DNA of 64,000 nt from Mesorhizobium erdmanii USDA 3471 (GTDB lineage Bacteria > Pseudomonadota > Alphaproteobacteria > Rhizobiales > Rhizobiaceae). The notes under the pieces were generated by a model. It had not been told where the DNA came from. It worked only from the letters and a program-made list of their open reading frames with translations, and made no database searches. The stretch covers positions 97,347 to 161,346 of the forward strand of contig NZ_AXAE01000021.1 of the NCBI RefSeq assembly GCF_000472705.1, given 5' to 3'. The translations under genes and the position numbers were made by a program. Shown in pieces: positions 26,065-34,711 of the stretch (position 1 is the stretch's first letter; every line of letters starts with the position of its first letter).

Positions 26065-27396
26065 ATGTTTGCCAAGCTTGCCCGCACCGGAACCCTCGTC
26101 GCCTCGATAGCGATCGCCGGCTGCAATGATTCGTCGATGAAGGACTTTGCCCCGGAGGCCAACAAGCCGCTGCCGGACAAGATCCTCGCCGACATGAGAG
26201 CCAAGGGGATGGTGCGCACCTCGTCGGTGATGGCGCGCATCTTCAAGGAAGAGGGCAAGCTCGAAATCTGGAAGGCCAAGACCAATGGCCGCTACGATAT
26301 GGTGGCGAGCTACGACATCTGCAAATGGTCGGGCAAGCTGGGCCCCAAATACACCGAAGGCGACCGCCAGGCGCCCGAGGGGTTCTACACGGTCCGTCCG
26401 GCGCAGATGAATCCGCGCTCGAATTACCATCTGTCCTTCAACATCGGCTTTCCCAACGCCTATGACCGTGCCAACGGCCGCACCGGCCAGAACCTGATGG
26501 TGCATGGAGCCTGTTCGTCCTCGGGTTGCTATTCGATGACCGACGCGCAGATCGAACAGATCTATGCCTTCGGCCGCGACGCCTTCCAGGGCGGTCAGAC
26601 CGAGTTCCAGGTCGAGGCCTTTCCGTTCCGCATGACCGCCGCCAACATGGCGCGCTACCGCAACGACCCGAACTACGAGTTCTGGAAGATGCTGAAGGTC
26701 GGCTACGACAATTTCGAGGTCACCAAGGTACCGCCGAAGGTCGATGTCTGCGAGAAGCGCTACGTCTTCAACCAGGTCGCCGCCGACGGCCAGACCTTCG
26801 ATCCGACCGGCCCCTGCCCGGCGACCACGCAGCCGGATTCGCTGAAGAGCGCCTACAACGCCTATCAGAGCACCTATGATGCCGCCTTCAACAGCGCGCT
26901 CAAGGCCAGCGTGCCGCCGCCCAAGCCGACCATTGCGGGCATCAAGGAAGCCAGCATCGTTTCCGACTGGTCGAAGCGCCGGGCGCGCGGCGAGCGGGTA
27001 CCGATCGAGCCGCCGTCGCTCAACAATGATGGCTCGGTGACCGAGACGGCGCGCATGGGCCGCATCGATTCGCCGGCTGGGCGCAAGATGGCTGCACTCG
27101 ACGCCGAGAAAGCCGCCAAGCAGAAGGCCGAGGAGCAGAGGCTGGCCGCCATAGAGGCCGCCAAGCAAGCCAAGGAAGCCGCTAAGGCACAGGCGCTGGC
27201 CGAAAAGGAGGCCGCGAAGGCGCAAGCGGTGGCTGCGAAGGAAGCGGCCAAGGCCGCCAAGGAAGCCCCGGTCGCCACCGCCACCATCGCCGCTCCCAGC
27301 GAGGCCACACCGGAGGCCGAAACGCAGGCGGCTAGCGCCGATGAGAGCCGGGTGACCAAGCTGAAGAACAAGCTGCTCGGCATGTTCGGCGGCTGA
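26065..27396 (+). CDS. L,D-transpeptidase (YkuD) lipoprotein
   Basis: A 443-residue cell-wall enzyme. The N-terminus is a lipoprotein signal with Cys20 in SIAIAGC. The YkuD domain spans about 60-225, with the catalytic motif HGACSSSGCYSM (H147, C155), so it probably makes 3-3 or lipoprotein-type crosslinks or trims peptidoglycan stems. The tail from about 335 to 430 is Ala/Lys/Glu rich and likely a long helix or coiled coil. The ATG at 26065 starts the signal sequence; an in-frame start at 25999 would bury it. Confidence 0.88.
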   Translation: MFAKLARTGTLVASIAIAGCNDSSMKDFAPEANKPLPDKILADMRAKGMVRTSSVMARIFKEEGKLEIWKAKTNGRYDMVASYDICKWSGKLGPKYTEGDRQAPEGFYTVRPAQMNPRSNYHLSFNIGFPNAYDRANGRTGQNLMVHGACSSSGCYSMTDAQIEQIYAFGRDAFQGGQTEFQVEAFPFRMTAANMARYRNDPNYEFWKMLKVGYDNFEVTKVPPKVDVCEKRYVFNQVAADGQTFDPTGPCPATTQPDSLKSAYNAYQSTYDAAFNSALKASVPPPKPTIAGIKEASIVSDWSKRRARGERVPIEPPSLNNDGSVTETARMGRIDSPAGRKMAALDAEKAAKQKAEEQRLAAIEAAKQAKEAAKAQALAEKEAAKAQAVAAKEAAKAAKEAPVATATIAAPSEATPEAETQAASADESRVTKLKNKLLGMFGG

Positions 27397-27404
27397 TCCC
27401 AATC

Positions 27405-27647
27405 TTGGCTGCGGACACCGCTATTTACGACCTCAAGGGCCTGAACTGCCCGCTTCCCGTGCTGAAGGCGAAAAAGCGCCTGGCCGGGATGAAGCCGGGC
27501 AGCCGGCTGTGGCTCGAGACCACCGATCCTCTGGCTGTCATCGATATTCCCGCCTTCTGCGCGGACGCCGGCCACCAGCTCATTGAAACGGCGGCGATGT
27601 CAGGTGGCCATCGCTTCCTGGTCGAACGCGGTGGACAAGGGTCGTAA
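27405..27647 (+). CDS. TusA-like sulfurtransferase
   Basis: An 80-residue SirA/TusA-fold protein. The active-site motif GLNCPLPVLKAKK holds the conserved Cys that carries persulfide sulfur. The rest (LWLETTDPLAVIDIPAFC) matches the family. The start is a TTG at 27405, nine bases after the L,D-transpeptidase stop; no Shine-Dalgarno is seen, so translation may be coupled. It ends 2 bases from the convergent CobW-type gene. The sulfur acceptor is unknown. Confidence 0.82.
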   Translation: MAADTAIYDLKGLNCPLPVLKAKKRLAGMKPGSRLWLETTDPLAVIDIPAFCADAGHQLIETAAMSGGHRFLVERGGQGS

Positions 27648-27649
27648 GA

Positions 27650-28744
27650 CTATCGCCCGGCGATCGCCAGCGGATTGTTTTCCAGCGCCGCCCGGTCGGG
27701 CGTATCGACGGACGGCCGGTTGGTGAAGGCGGCGAACAGCCGGCGCACATAGCCCTCGGGCATATCGAGCGTGATCAGCACCAGCCGCGTGCCGCGCTGG
27801 CCGTCCGGCCATGCCGGCAGCCTCGCCGGCGGATGCAGGATCTTCTGCACGCCGTGGATGACCAGCGGGCGTGATGGATCTTCCCGAAGTTCGATCACGC
27901 CCTTCATGCGCAGCAGGTGCTCGCCATGCGTCGAACGCAGCAGATCGAGAAACATTTCTATGGCTGAAAACGGCACCGGGCCGTCATGGACCAGCGAATA
28001 GGAGCGCACGCGCTGATCGTGGCCATGGTTATGCCCGTGCTCATGACCGTCATGGTGATGGTGGTGATCATGCGCCGCCTCGCCGAGCCAGCGCCGCACG
28101 TCGGCGGACTTGGTGGCGGGATTGTAGAGGCCGCAATCGAAAAGCGCCGCTACGCCTGTCCTGGAGCTGCCGGCATCGAGCAGTTCGGCACCCGGATTGA
28201 TCTGCCGCAGGCGGGCCCGCAGCGTTTCGAGATCGCCGGCATCGGTGACCATGTCGGCCTTGCTCAGCACGATGCGGTCGGCGACCGCGGCCTGCTTGAC
28301 CGCCTCGACATGAGTGTCGAGCGTGGCGTTGCCATTGACCGCGTCGACAAGCGTGATGACGCCGTCGAGCCGGAATGCCTGGACAAGTGCCGGATGCGCC
28401 ATGATCGACTGCAGCACCGGCGCCGGGTCGGCCAGCCCGGTGGTCTCGACGACGACGCGGGCAAGCCGGGCGATACGGCCCGTCTGCAGCCGGTCGACCA
28501 GGTCGGCCAGCGTATCGACCAGTTCGCCGCGCACCGTGCAGCACAGGCAGCCGTCCGAAAGCTGGATGATGCCGTCGGAGGCCTGCTCGACCAGCAGATG
28601 GTCGATCGCCACCTCGCCGAACTCGTTGATAATGACAGCCGTATCGGCCAGCGCGGGGTCCTTCAGCAGCCGGTTGAGCAGTGTCGTCTTGCCGGCGCCG
28701 AGGAAGCCAGTCAGCACCGAGACAGGGATCGGGAAGCCGCTCAT
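27650..28744 (-). CDS. COG0523 GTP-binding metallochaperone-like protein (CobW/YjiA)
   Basis: A 364-residue G3E GTPase. Walker A GFLGAGKTT is at 13-21, the metal motif GCLCC at 65-69, and LSKADMV supplies the guanine-recognition motif. A His-rich loop (DHHHHHDGHEHGHNHGHDQ, about 226-244) precedes the C-terminal CobW_C domain. Relatives supply zinc or cobalt to client enzymes; the client here is unknown and cobS/cobT are 10 kb away. The ATG at 28744 lies 4 bases after the DD-carboxypeptidase stop, so they form an operon. A frame extending to 28933 is antisense-like noise. Confidence 0.88.
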   Translation of the reverse strand: MSGFPIPVSVLTGFLGAGKTTLLNRLLKDPALADTAVIINEFGEVAIDHLLVEQASDGIIQLSDGCLCCTVRGELVDTLADLVDRLQTGRIARLARVVVETTGLADPAPVLQSIMAHPALVQAFRLDGVITLVDAVNGNATLDTHVEAVKQAAVADRIVLSKADMVTDAGDLETLRARLRQINPGAELLDAGSSRTGVAALFDCGLYNPATKSADVRRWLGEAAHDHHHHHDGHEHGHNHGHDQRVRSYSLVHDGPVPFSAIEMFLDLLRSTHGEHLLRMKGVIELREDPSRPLVIHGVQKILHPPARLPAWPDGQRGTRLVLITLDMPEGYVRRLFAAFTNRPSVDTPDRAALENNPLAIAGR

Positions 28745-28748
28745 CAGG

Positions 28749-29915
28749 TTAGTTCGCGACCTTGACCGGCTGATCGCCTTGCGCGGTGGAACCGGCAACG
28801 GCCGGACCGGCGCCGGTCGGCGCCGGCCGATCCGGCCGCCAGCTCGGGATCGGCACGTCGGCATATTCCTGGCCGCCCTGGTCGAGCATTGCCTTCGGCG
28901 CCGGGCCGGTGGCGCCGCCGAGGCCGACGGCAATCAGCGTCGGCACATGGTCGAGCTTCTCCCGATAGGGCGATTTCGGCACGTCCTTGGCGGCGGCCGC
29001 CGGTGGCGCCTCGGACTGCTCCTCCGGCGTCTTCTTCTTGCAGACCTCGTCATGCATGTCGTTGGGCGAGATCGTATCGCCATAGGGCGCCAGCGTCGCG
29101 ACGGTGGCCGGGCCGGCGGCGGGCGTGTCGAATCCCTGGTCGAGCAGCTTTGCCGCGGTCTCGGCACGGCTGACCGCCGACTTCTCGCCGAGCACGACCG
29201 CGACGAGAGTGCGGCCGTTGCGCGTCGCCGAACCGATCATGTTGAAACCGGAAGGGCAGACGAAGCCCGTCTTCATGCCGTCGGCGCCGGGATAGCGGCC
29301 AATGAGGAGATTGTAGTTGGGGATGGCCTTCTTGCCGACCGCAAGCCCTTCGATCGAGAACCAGGGCGCATATTGCGGGAATTCGCCGCGGATCGCCATC
29401 ACCAGGACCGAAAGGTCGCGCGCCGTCGTGTACTGGTCCGGCGAATAGAGGCCGTTCGGATTGACGAAATGGGTGCCATTCATGCCCAGCCGCGCCGCCT
29501 CGGCGTTCATCCTTTCGGCGAAGGCGGCTTGCGAGCCGCCGACATTCTCGCCGACAGCCATGGCGATGTCATTGGCCGATTTGACCAGCATCATCTTCAG
29601 CGCATTGTCGAGCCGCATCACCGAGCCCGGCTTGAAACCCATCTTGCTTGGCGGCTCGCCGGCGGAATGCTTGGTCACCTTGATCGGCGAATCGAGCTGG
29701 ACTTCACCGGCCGCGATCGCCCGGAAGGTCACATAGGCGGTCATCAGCTTGCTGAGCGAGGCCGGATACCAGCGCTTGAAGGCATCCTGATGCTGCAGGA
29801 TCTGGCCGTTCTTCAGGTCGAAGACAATCACCGGATTGGCCAGCGCCGACCCGGCCAGCACCGACAGCATGATTGCGCCAGCGGGTAATAGTTTGAGGAA
29901 ATGCCTGTGCCGCAT
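28749..29915 (-). CDS. D-alanyl-D-alanine carboxypeptidase (PBP5/6 family)
   Basis: A 388-residue periplasmic penicillin-binding protein of peptidase family S11 that trims the terminal D-Ala. Signal peptide at about 1-28, then the SLSK active-site motif (YPASLSKLM, near 53-56), the SAN motif (KSANDIAMAV) and the KTG motif (DGMKTGFVCPSG). The C-terminal region from about 270 is Pro/Ala rich and less conserved. ATG at 29915 is preferred to a TTG two codons earlier. Confidence 0.92.
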   Translation of the reverse strand: MRHRHFLKLLPAGAIMLSVLAGSALANPVIVFDLKNGQILQHQDAFKRWYPASLSKLMTAYVTFRAIAAGEVQLDSPIKVTKHSAGEPPSKMGFKPGSVMRLDNALKMMLVKSANDIAMAVGENVGGSQAAFAERMNAEAARLGMNGTHFVNPNGLYSPDQYTTARDLSVLVMAIRGEFPQYAPWFSIEGLAVGKKAIPNYNLLIGRYPGADGMKTGFVCPSGFNMIGSATRNGRTLVAVVLGEKSAVSRAETAAKLLDQGFDTPAAGPATVATLAPYGDTISPNDMHDEVCKKKTPEEQSEAPPAAAAKDVPKSPYREKLDHVPTLIAVGLGGATGPAPKAMLDQGGQEYADVPIPSWRPDRPAPTGAGPAVAGSTAQGDQPVKVAN

Positions 29916-30012
29916 GATCAAATCCGAAATCGCCTCTTGCCGTAGTCGCCTCTGGCTCCGTAAGATTTTGTTACGTGACCGCCAGCATAATGAGTCCGAC
30001 CCTCAAAAACGG

Positions 30013-30028
30013 ACCGCATCGATGCGGT
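30013..30028. promoter_or_regulatory. 16-base perfect palindrome
   Basis: ACCGCATCGATGCGGT is a perfect palindrome in the divergent space between the DD-carboxypeptidase gene and the amidohydrolase gene. It could be a dimeric regulator's operator or the stem of a hairpin. No regulator is encoded nearby. Confidence 0.35.
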
Positions 30029-30150
30029 GCTATTTACCCTATGTGACGCCAACATGGCAAAGTGCCTGACAATCACAATCGCAAAAGACCGGCCATAATT
30101 GCAAAACACCAGGCTGAAGCCGGCTGCTCCAACCACGAAATGGAACCATC

Positions 30151-31314
30151 ATGCCAATCCTGAACCGCGCCGCTGAAATGCAGGACGAAGTTGCCGGCTG
30201 GCGCCAACATCTGCACCAGACGCCGGAGCTGAACTTCGATGTCTTCAAGACGGCGGCTTTCGTCACCGAAAAGCTGAAAGAGTTCGGTTGCGATGACGTG
30301 GTCACCGGCCTCGGCAAGACCGGCGTCGTCGGCATCATCCGCGGCCGCCAGGGGCAAGGCGCCACCATCGGCCTGCGCGCCGACATGGATGCTCTGCCGC
30401 TCAACGAGATCACCGGCAAGCCCTATGCGTCGACCGTTCCCGGCAAGATGCATGCCTGCGGCCATGACGGCCACACGGCGATGCTGCTGGGTGCCGCGAA
30501 ATACCTCGCCGAGACGCGCAATTTCGCGGGCTCCGTGGCTGTGATCTTCCAGCCGGCGGAGGAAGGCGGCGGCGGCGGCAACGAGATGGTCAAGGACGGC
30601 ATGATGGAACGCTTCGACATCTCAAAAGTGTTCGGCATGCACAACATGCCTGGCCTGCCTGTCGGCCAGTTCGCCATCCGCCCGGGCCCGATCATGGCGG
30701 CGACGGCCGAGTTCACCATCACCGTGAAAGGCAGGGGCGGTCATGCCGCGATGCCGCACGGCACGATCGACCCCATCGTCATCACCAGCCAGTTGGTCGG
30801 CGCTTTGCAGACAATCGCCTCGCGCAGCACCGATCCGGTCGAGGCCGTGGTGGTCTCCGTGACCAAGTTCCATGCCGGCGACGCCTACAACATCATTCCC
30901 GAATCGGCCGAGATCGCCGGCACCGTGCGCACCTTGCGCAAGGAGATCGCCAAGAAATCCGAAGAGCGCATCCGCACCATCTGCGACGGGCTGGCAATCG
31001 CCTTCGGCGCCAGGATCGAGGTCGACTACCAGGCCAATTACCCCGTGACCTTCAATCATGCGGACGAGACGGTCTTTGCCAGCGACGTCGCGGCCAATGT
31101 CGCCGGTGACGCCCATGTCCACCGCGGCATCCAGCCGGTGATGGGCGGCGAGGACTTCTCCTACATGCTGGAAGCCCGCCCCGGCGCCTTCATCTTCATC
31201 GGCAATGGCGACACTGCCGGTCTGCACAACCCGGCCTATGATTTCAACGACGAGGCCATCCCGCACGGCATGAGCTATTGGGTGAAACTGGCCGAAACCG
31301 CGCTGGCCGCCTGA
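30151..31314 (+). CDS. M20 family amidohydrolase (hippurate hydrolase-like)
   Basis: A 387-residue zinc amidohydrolase of peptidase family M20D, which removes acyl groups from amino acids. Metal-site motifs are MHACGHDGHTAML, QPAEEGGGGGNEM and GMHNMPGLP; near the end MGGEDFSYML supplies the last ligand. The dimerisation domain lies around 185-300. The precise acyl-amino-acid substrate is unknown. ATG at 30151 gives the standard N-terminus MPILNRAAEMQDEVAGWRQH. Confidence 0.9.
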   Translation: MPILNRAAEMQDEVAGWRQHLHQTPELNFDVFKTAAFVTEKLKEFGCDDVVTGLGKTGVVGIIRGRQGQGATIGLRADMDALPLNEITGKPYASTVPGKMHACGHDGHTAMLLGAAKYLAETRNFAGSVAVIFQPAEEGGGGGNEMVKDGMMERFDISKVFGMHNMPGLPVGQFAIRPGPIMAATAEFTITVKGRGGHAAMPHGTIDPIVITSQLVGALQTIASRSTDPVEAVVVSVTKFHAGDAYNIIPESAEIAGTVRTLRKEIAKKSEERIRTICDGLAIAFGARIEVDYQANYPVTFNHADETVFASDVAANVAGDAHVHRGIQPVMGGEDFSYMLEARPGAFIFIGNGDTAGLHNPAYDFNDEAIPHGMSYWVKLAETALAA

Positions 31315-31359
31315 CGCCAGAAGCGCAAAGGGTCGGCCGATTTGCCTGCGGCCGGCCTC

Positions 31360-31388
31360 TTGGCGAAACGATCCGAAGCGGCTATGTG
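31360..31388 (+). promoter_or_regulatory. Probable promoter of tRNA-Arg
   Basis: TTGGCG (31360-31365), a 17-base spacer, then TATGTG (31383-31388). The -10 ends 11 bases before the tRNA begins at 31400, close to the expected transcription start. The spacing is ideal; untested. Confidence 0.5.
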
Positions 31389-31399
31389 TCGGGCCGCGT

Positions 31400-31476
31400 G
31401 GTCCCGTAGCTCAGTAGGATAGAGCGGCAGATTCCTAATCTGTAGGTCACAGGTTCGATTCCTGTCGGGATCACCA
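31400..31476 (+). tRNA. tRNA-Arg (anticodon CCT)
   Basis: A 77-base cloverleaf. Acceptor GGTCCCG (31400-31406) pairs with CGGGATC (31466-31472, one G-U). D stem GCTC/GAGC, anticodon stem GCAGA/TCTGT with loop TTCCTAA, anticodon CCT reading AGG codons, variable loop AGGTC, T stem ACAGG/CCTGT with loop TTCGATT. CCA is encoded at 31474-31476. Confidence 0.96.
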
Positions 31477-31559
31477 CGCATTTTCAAGAGCTTGGCGAGG
31501 AAGTACTGTACCTTTTGCGAAATCAGTTTCGTTGAAGAGGACGAAGACATCACGCCCTC

Positions 31560-32162
31560 ATGCGCACCGTTGATGACCGTCGGGCTGCGGAGGTGAGCGA
31601 GAAACCTCGCCGGCATTGGCAGTTCAGCATTCGTCTGCTGCATTGGCTCACCGTGATCGCGCTCGCGGCGCAGATCGCCATTGCCTTCGGCCCGATGAGG
31701 GGGCCGGGCATGGCAATGATGAACTGGCTTCCGCTTCACATGTCGATCGGTGTGACCATCCTGGCCATCATTGTCCTCAGGCTTTGCTGGCGCATCTTCA
31801 CGCAGGCCCCTGTCAGGCCGACCTCACGGTTCATGCGGTTTGCGACGGCTTTCTTCCATATACTTCTCTACGCCACGATCCTCGCCGTCCTGACAACGGG
31901 ATGGCTGGGCTACCGGCCGATGCCATTCATGCCGCCCGCACGGCTTTTCGGAGACTTGCCCGTGCCGTTGGCGCCATCCGTCGGCGCGCTGTCGGCAAGA
32001 GGCTTCGCGCTCATCCATGCAAAGCTGGTCTGGATCCTGCTTGGGCTTGCCGGTGTTCACGTCCTGGCTGCCCTGGCGCATTTCGTGCTGCTGCGCGATG
32101 GTGTCATGCAAAGCATGGTCTTCGGTCGGTCGAACACGGCCTCTCGGGACCAGTCTGGATGA
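31560..32162 (+). CDS. Cytochrome b561 family membrane protein
   Basis: A 200-residue protein with four transmembrane helices of the prokaryotic b561 family, carrying electrons between quinone and another carrier. Candidate haem ligands are His in RLLHWLTV, PLHMSIGV, FFHILLYA and GVHVLAALAHF. It lies beside a convergent multicopper oxidase-YqaA operon (12 bases between stops with the YqaA gene), but its partner is unknown. Confidence 0.87.
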   Translation: MRTVDDRRAAEVSEKPRRHWQFSIRLLHWLTVIALAAQIAIAFGPMRGPGMAMMNWLPLHMSIGVTILAIIVLRLCWRIFTQAPVRPTSRFMRFATAFFHILLYATILAVLTTGWLGYRPMPFMPPARLFGDLPVPLAPSVGALSARGFALIHAKLVWILLGLAGVHVLAALAHFVLLRDGVMQSMVFGRSNTASRDQSG

Positions 32163-32173
32163 TGAGCGGCTGG

Positions 32174-32608
32174 TCACGCCGTCGCCCACAACCCTCCCGC
32201 AATGATCACCGCATAGCGTGCGGCCTTGCCTATTGCGACCAGAGCGACGAACACGCCGAGGTTCACGCGTGCGGCGCCCGCCGCAAGGGTGAGAGCATCT
32301 CCGACAACGGGCAGCCAGGCGAACAGAAGGATCCATTCGCCAAAGCACCTGAAAGTCCGGCATGCCTGCTCATAGCGATCGGATGTGACAGGAAACCAGC
32401 GCTTGTTCCGAAAGCTGTCGATGCCACGCCCCAGAACCCAGTTAACCACGGAGCCGAGCGTGTTGCCGATCGTGGCAACAGCAAGCAGCAGAGCTGGATC
32501 ACCACGGCCCGAGACGACAAGACCGGCCAACACCGCCTCCGATGAGACCGGCAGGATGGTTGCGGCGAGGAATGCGTTGATGAACAACGCGCCATAGAGC
32601 GGCACCAC
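32174..32608 (-). CDS. YqaA family (SNARE-associated/DedA-like) membrane protein
   Basis: A 144-residue membrane protein with about four helices. Motifs ATIGNTLGSVVNWVLGRG and FAWLPVVGDALTLAAGAARVNL match the YqaA branch of the DedA/VTT superfamily, thought to act in lipid scrambling or proton-coupled transport. The start is one of two adjacent GTG codons at 32608 and 32605, just 7 bases after the multicopper oxidase stop, so it is cotranscribed with it. Confidence 0.85.
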   Translation of the reverse strand: MVPLYGALFINAFLAATILPVSSEAVLAGLVVSGRGDPALLLAVATIGNTLGSVVNWVLGRGIDSFRNKRWFPVTSDRYEQACRTFRCFGEWILLFAWLPVVGDALTLAAGAARVNLGVFVALVAIGKAARYAVIIAGGLWATA

Positions 32609-32614
32609 GCCGAA

Positions 32615-34123
32615 CTATGCCTGCACGTCGACAATGCCCATCATGCCAAGCTGCTCATGCTCGAGGATGTGGCAGTGATACATCCTCGGCCCCGGCCGGT
32701 CCTGCCGCAACAGCAGGCGCACCGTCTCTCCGTGCGCGACATTGACGGTGTCTTTCCAGGCGCGATAGGCCGGCTTCGATACCATGCCGCCGCGTTCGTG
32801 CTCGATCACCTGGAACTGCGTCCCATGCACATGGAATGGATGATCCATGTCCGCCTGGTTGACGATCTCCCAAAGTTCGACCTGTCCAGCCTTGGCAATG
32901 ACGTCTATGCGGTTCATGTCGAATGCGGCGCCGTTGATCAGGAACCCCATCTCCATGCCGCTGGCGTTCATGGTCATGGTTTCGGTGAAGACGAAGCGCC
33001 GGCTGACGGCAGGAGCGCCCAGCTGCGCGATCGATCGCAGCCTTTCGGGCAGTGGCGGAACGGGATCCGCCTCGGTCTGCTGGACATTGACCGTCAGCAA
33101 TGTCATCCCGGCATCGGCGGGCCGTCCTGGACCCATCCAGCCGCGGTCATAGTCGAGCGTGGTGAGCGTCGCCGCGCCGGGCCTCTCGAAAGAGACGACC
33201 AGCTCAATCCGTTCCGCCGGGCTGAGCAGGATGTCTCCGGCCGCGACTGGGACCTCGAGCAGGCCGCCGTCCGTTCCGATGATCGTCATCGCCGCGGCGC
33301 CAAAGGAGAGCCTCAAAAAGCGCGCATTGGTCGCATTGTAGAATCGGAAGCGCCGCTTCGTGCCAAGCGGGACCGTCAGTGTCGGATTCTTCTGTCCGTT
33401 GACAAGCACATGGTCGCCGACGCGCCCGTTCATCAGGTCCGTCATCGTGTTGTCCGGCAAGCTACCATCGGGCGCAAGGCGCAGGTCGGTTAACACCAGC
33501 ACGGTATCGCCATAGGCGGTCGGGATCGGATCGGCCTTCGGCTTGACCACGAACGCGCCGGCAAGGCCTCGATAGACCTGCTCGGCCGTCTTGCCGTGCG
33601 GATGCGGGTGATACCAGTAAGAGCCGGCGCTGCCTGCCGGCAGGTCGAAACTGTAGATGCGATCGGTGCCGGTCGGGACCGGGTCCATCGGGTTGCCGTC
33701 CTGGTCGGCCGGCACTGGCATGCCGTGCCAGTGGACGGTGCTTGCCTCGTCCGCAATCCGGTTGGCAAAGGTGATCTCGACGCGGTCGCCCTCGACCGCC
33801 TCGATCAGCGGCCCGGGGCTGGTGCCGTTGTAACCGAGGATCGGCGTGTCCAGTCCTTCGGCAAAACGCACCGTGGCGGGTCCGGCGGTCAGCGTCGCCT
33901 TGAACAGGCCGGGCACACTGGCTTCGTTCGCCAGCAGGGGCAATTCGCGCAACGCCTCGCCTTCGGGCAAAACGGCCACGCCTTGCGGCGCCGCGCCCAT
34001 GTCATGGCCTGCGTGAGCGCCCATATCCATGCCCGGCATGCCGTCCATCTTCATCTGGGCGACGGCACGCTCGCTCACAAGAACGGTGGCAAGACCTGCC
34101 GCCAGAAAGCCACGCCGATGCAT
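32615..34123 (-). CDS. Multicopper oxidase, Met-rich, Tat-exported
   Basis: A 502-residue three-cupredoxin multicopper oxidase, probably periplasmic and oxidising Cu(I) or a phenolic/metal substrate. The N-terminus HRRGFLAAGLA is a twin-arginine-type signal. A Met/His-rich segment (MKMDGMPGMDMGAHAGHDMG, about 24-43) follows. Copper ligands: HWHG, YHPHPHG, HPFHVHG and HCHILEHEQLGMM. The set is complete for T1, T2 and T3 copper. It heads a two-gene operon with the YqaA-like gene. Confidence 0.92.
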   Translation of the reverse strand: MHRRGFLAAGLATVLVSERAVAQMKMDGMPGMDMGAHAGHDMGAAPQGVAVLPEGEALRELPLLANEASVPGLFKATLTAGPATVRFAEGLDTPILGYNGTSPGPLIEAVEGDRVEITFANRIADEASTVHWHGMPVPADQDGNPMDPVPTGTDRIYSFDLPAGSAGSYWYHPHPHGKTAEQVYRGLAGAFVVKPKADPIPTAYGDTVLVLTDLRLAPDGSLPDNTMTDLMNGRVGDHVLVNGQKNPTLTVPLGTKRRFRFYNATNARFLRLSFGAAAMTIIGTDGGLLEVPVAAGDILLSPAERIELVVSFERPGAATLTTLDYDRGWMGPGRPADAGMTLLTVNVQQTEADPVPPLPERLRSIAQLGAPAVSRRFVFTETMTMNASGMEMGFLINGAAFDMNRIDVIAKAGQVELWEIVNQADMDHPFHVHGTQFQVIEHERGGMVSKPAYRAWKDTVNVAHGETVRLLLRQDRPGPRMYHCHILEHEQLGMMGIVDVQA

Positions 34124-34252
34124 CTGTCGTCTCCTCGTTCAGCCGTTGAACGCCAAGGCGATCCTAAGGAGACTGCCGATGCCCGACCAGGTCAATGCGG
34201 CGTTTAGGCCCGCCTGGCGACCTGCCTGCCTGGCGTGATCGAGGCCGGGGCG

Positions 34253-34606
34253 TCAGGCCACCCGGACCACAAAATGCTTGGTCACCGGCTCGATGATCTT
34301 CCAGGTTCCCTTGAAATCGGCTTCGACCACGAAGGCGTCACCGGGACCCACTTCGACAGGTGTGCCGCCGTCGGGGGTGATGATGATGCGGCCGGCGATC
34401 ATGTGCACGAACTCATAGTCGGTATAGGTCGCGTGATAGGTGCCGGGGGACGCCCGCCAGGTGCCGGACATCACCTTGCCATCCTCGGTCGTGTGCTGGA
34501 CGGCGGTTTGCATGGTCGGATGGCCCTCGACCACGATCCAGCCAGGCAGGTCGCCGGCTTCCGCGTGCTCGACCGCGCCAAATTTGAGGATCGTCTTGTT
34601 GGTCAT
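34253..34606 (-). CDS. Cupin domain protein (DUF861-like)
   Basis: A 117-residue single cupin barrel with the second motif region PGDAFVVEADFKGTWKI, and YEFVHMIAGRIIITPDGG giving the first. It resembles the EutQ/DUF861 cupins (short ureidoglycolate-lyase-like relatives), but the substrate is unknown. The ATG at 34606 follows AAGGAG. It lies downstream of the epimerase gene by 105 bases; whether it joins that operon is uncertain. Confidence 0.82.
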   Translation of the reverse strand: MTNKTILKFGAVEHAEAGDLPGWIVVEGHPTMQTAVQHTTEDGKVMSGTWRASPGTYHATYTDYEFVHMIAGRIIITPDGGTPVEVGPGDAFVVEADFKGTWKIIEPVTKHFVVRVA

Positions 34607-34711
34607 GCCGGGCTCCTTCTGCTTCATGTGTCGCGGAGGTCGGATAGCCGATACGCATGACGGGAGCAATGCATGTGCGATGAGAACCCGCAACGTTTGC
34701 CCGCGTCGGGT

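Noticed and set aside
28314..29888. A 524-codon plus-strand frame opposite the CobW-type and DD-carboxypeptidase genes
   Set aside because: Arg/His/Ser-rich translation with no motif, fully opposite two clear genes; an antisense shadow.
31400..34606. A genomic island inserted at tRNA-Arg(CCT)
   Set aside because: No integrase lies next to the tRNA, I found no direct repeat of the tRNA 3' end downstream, and composition does not change clearly.
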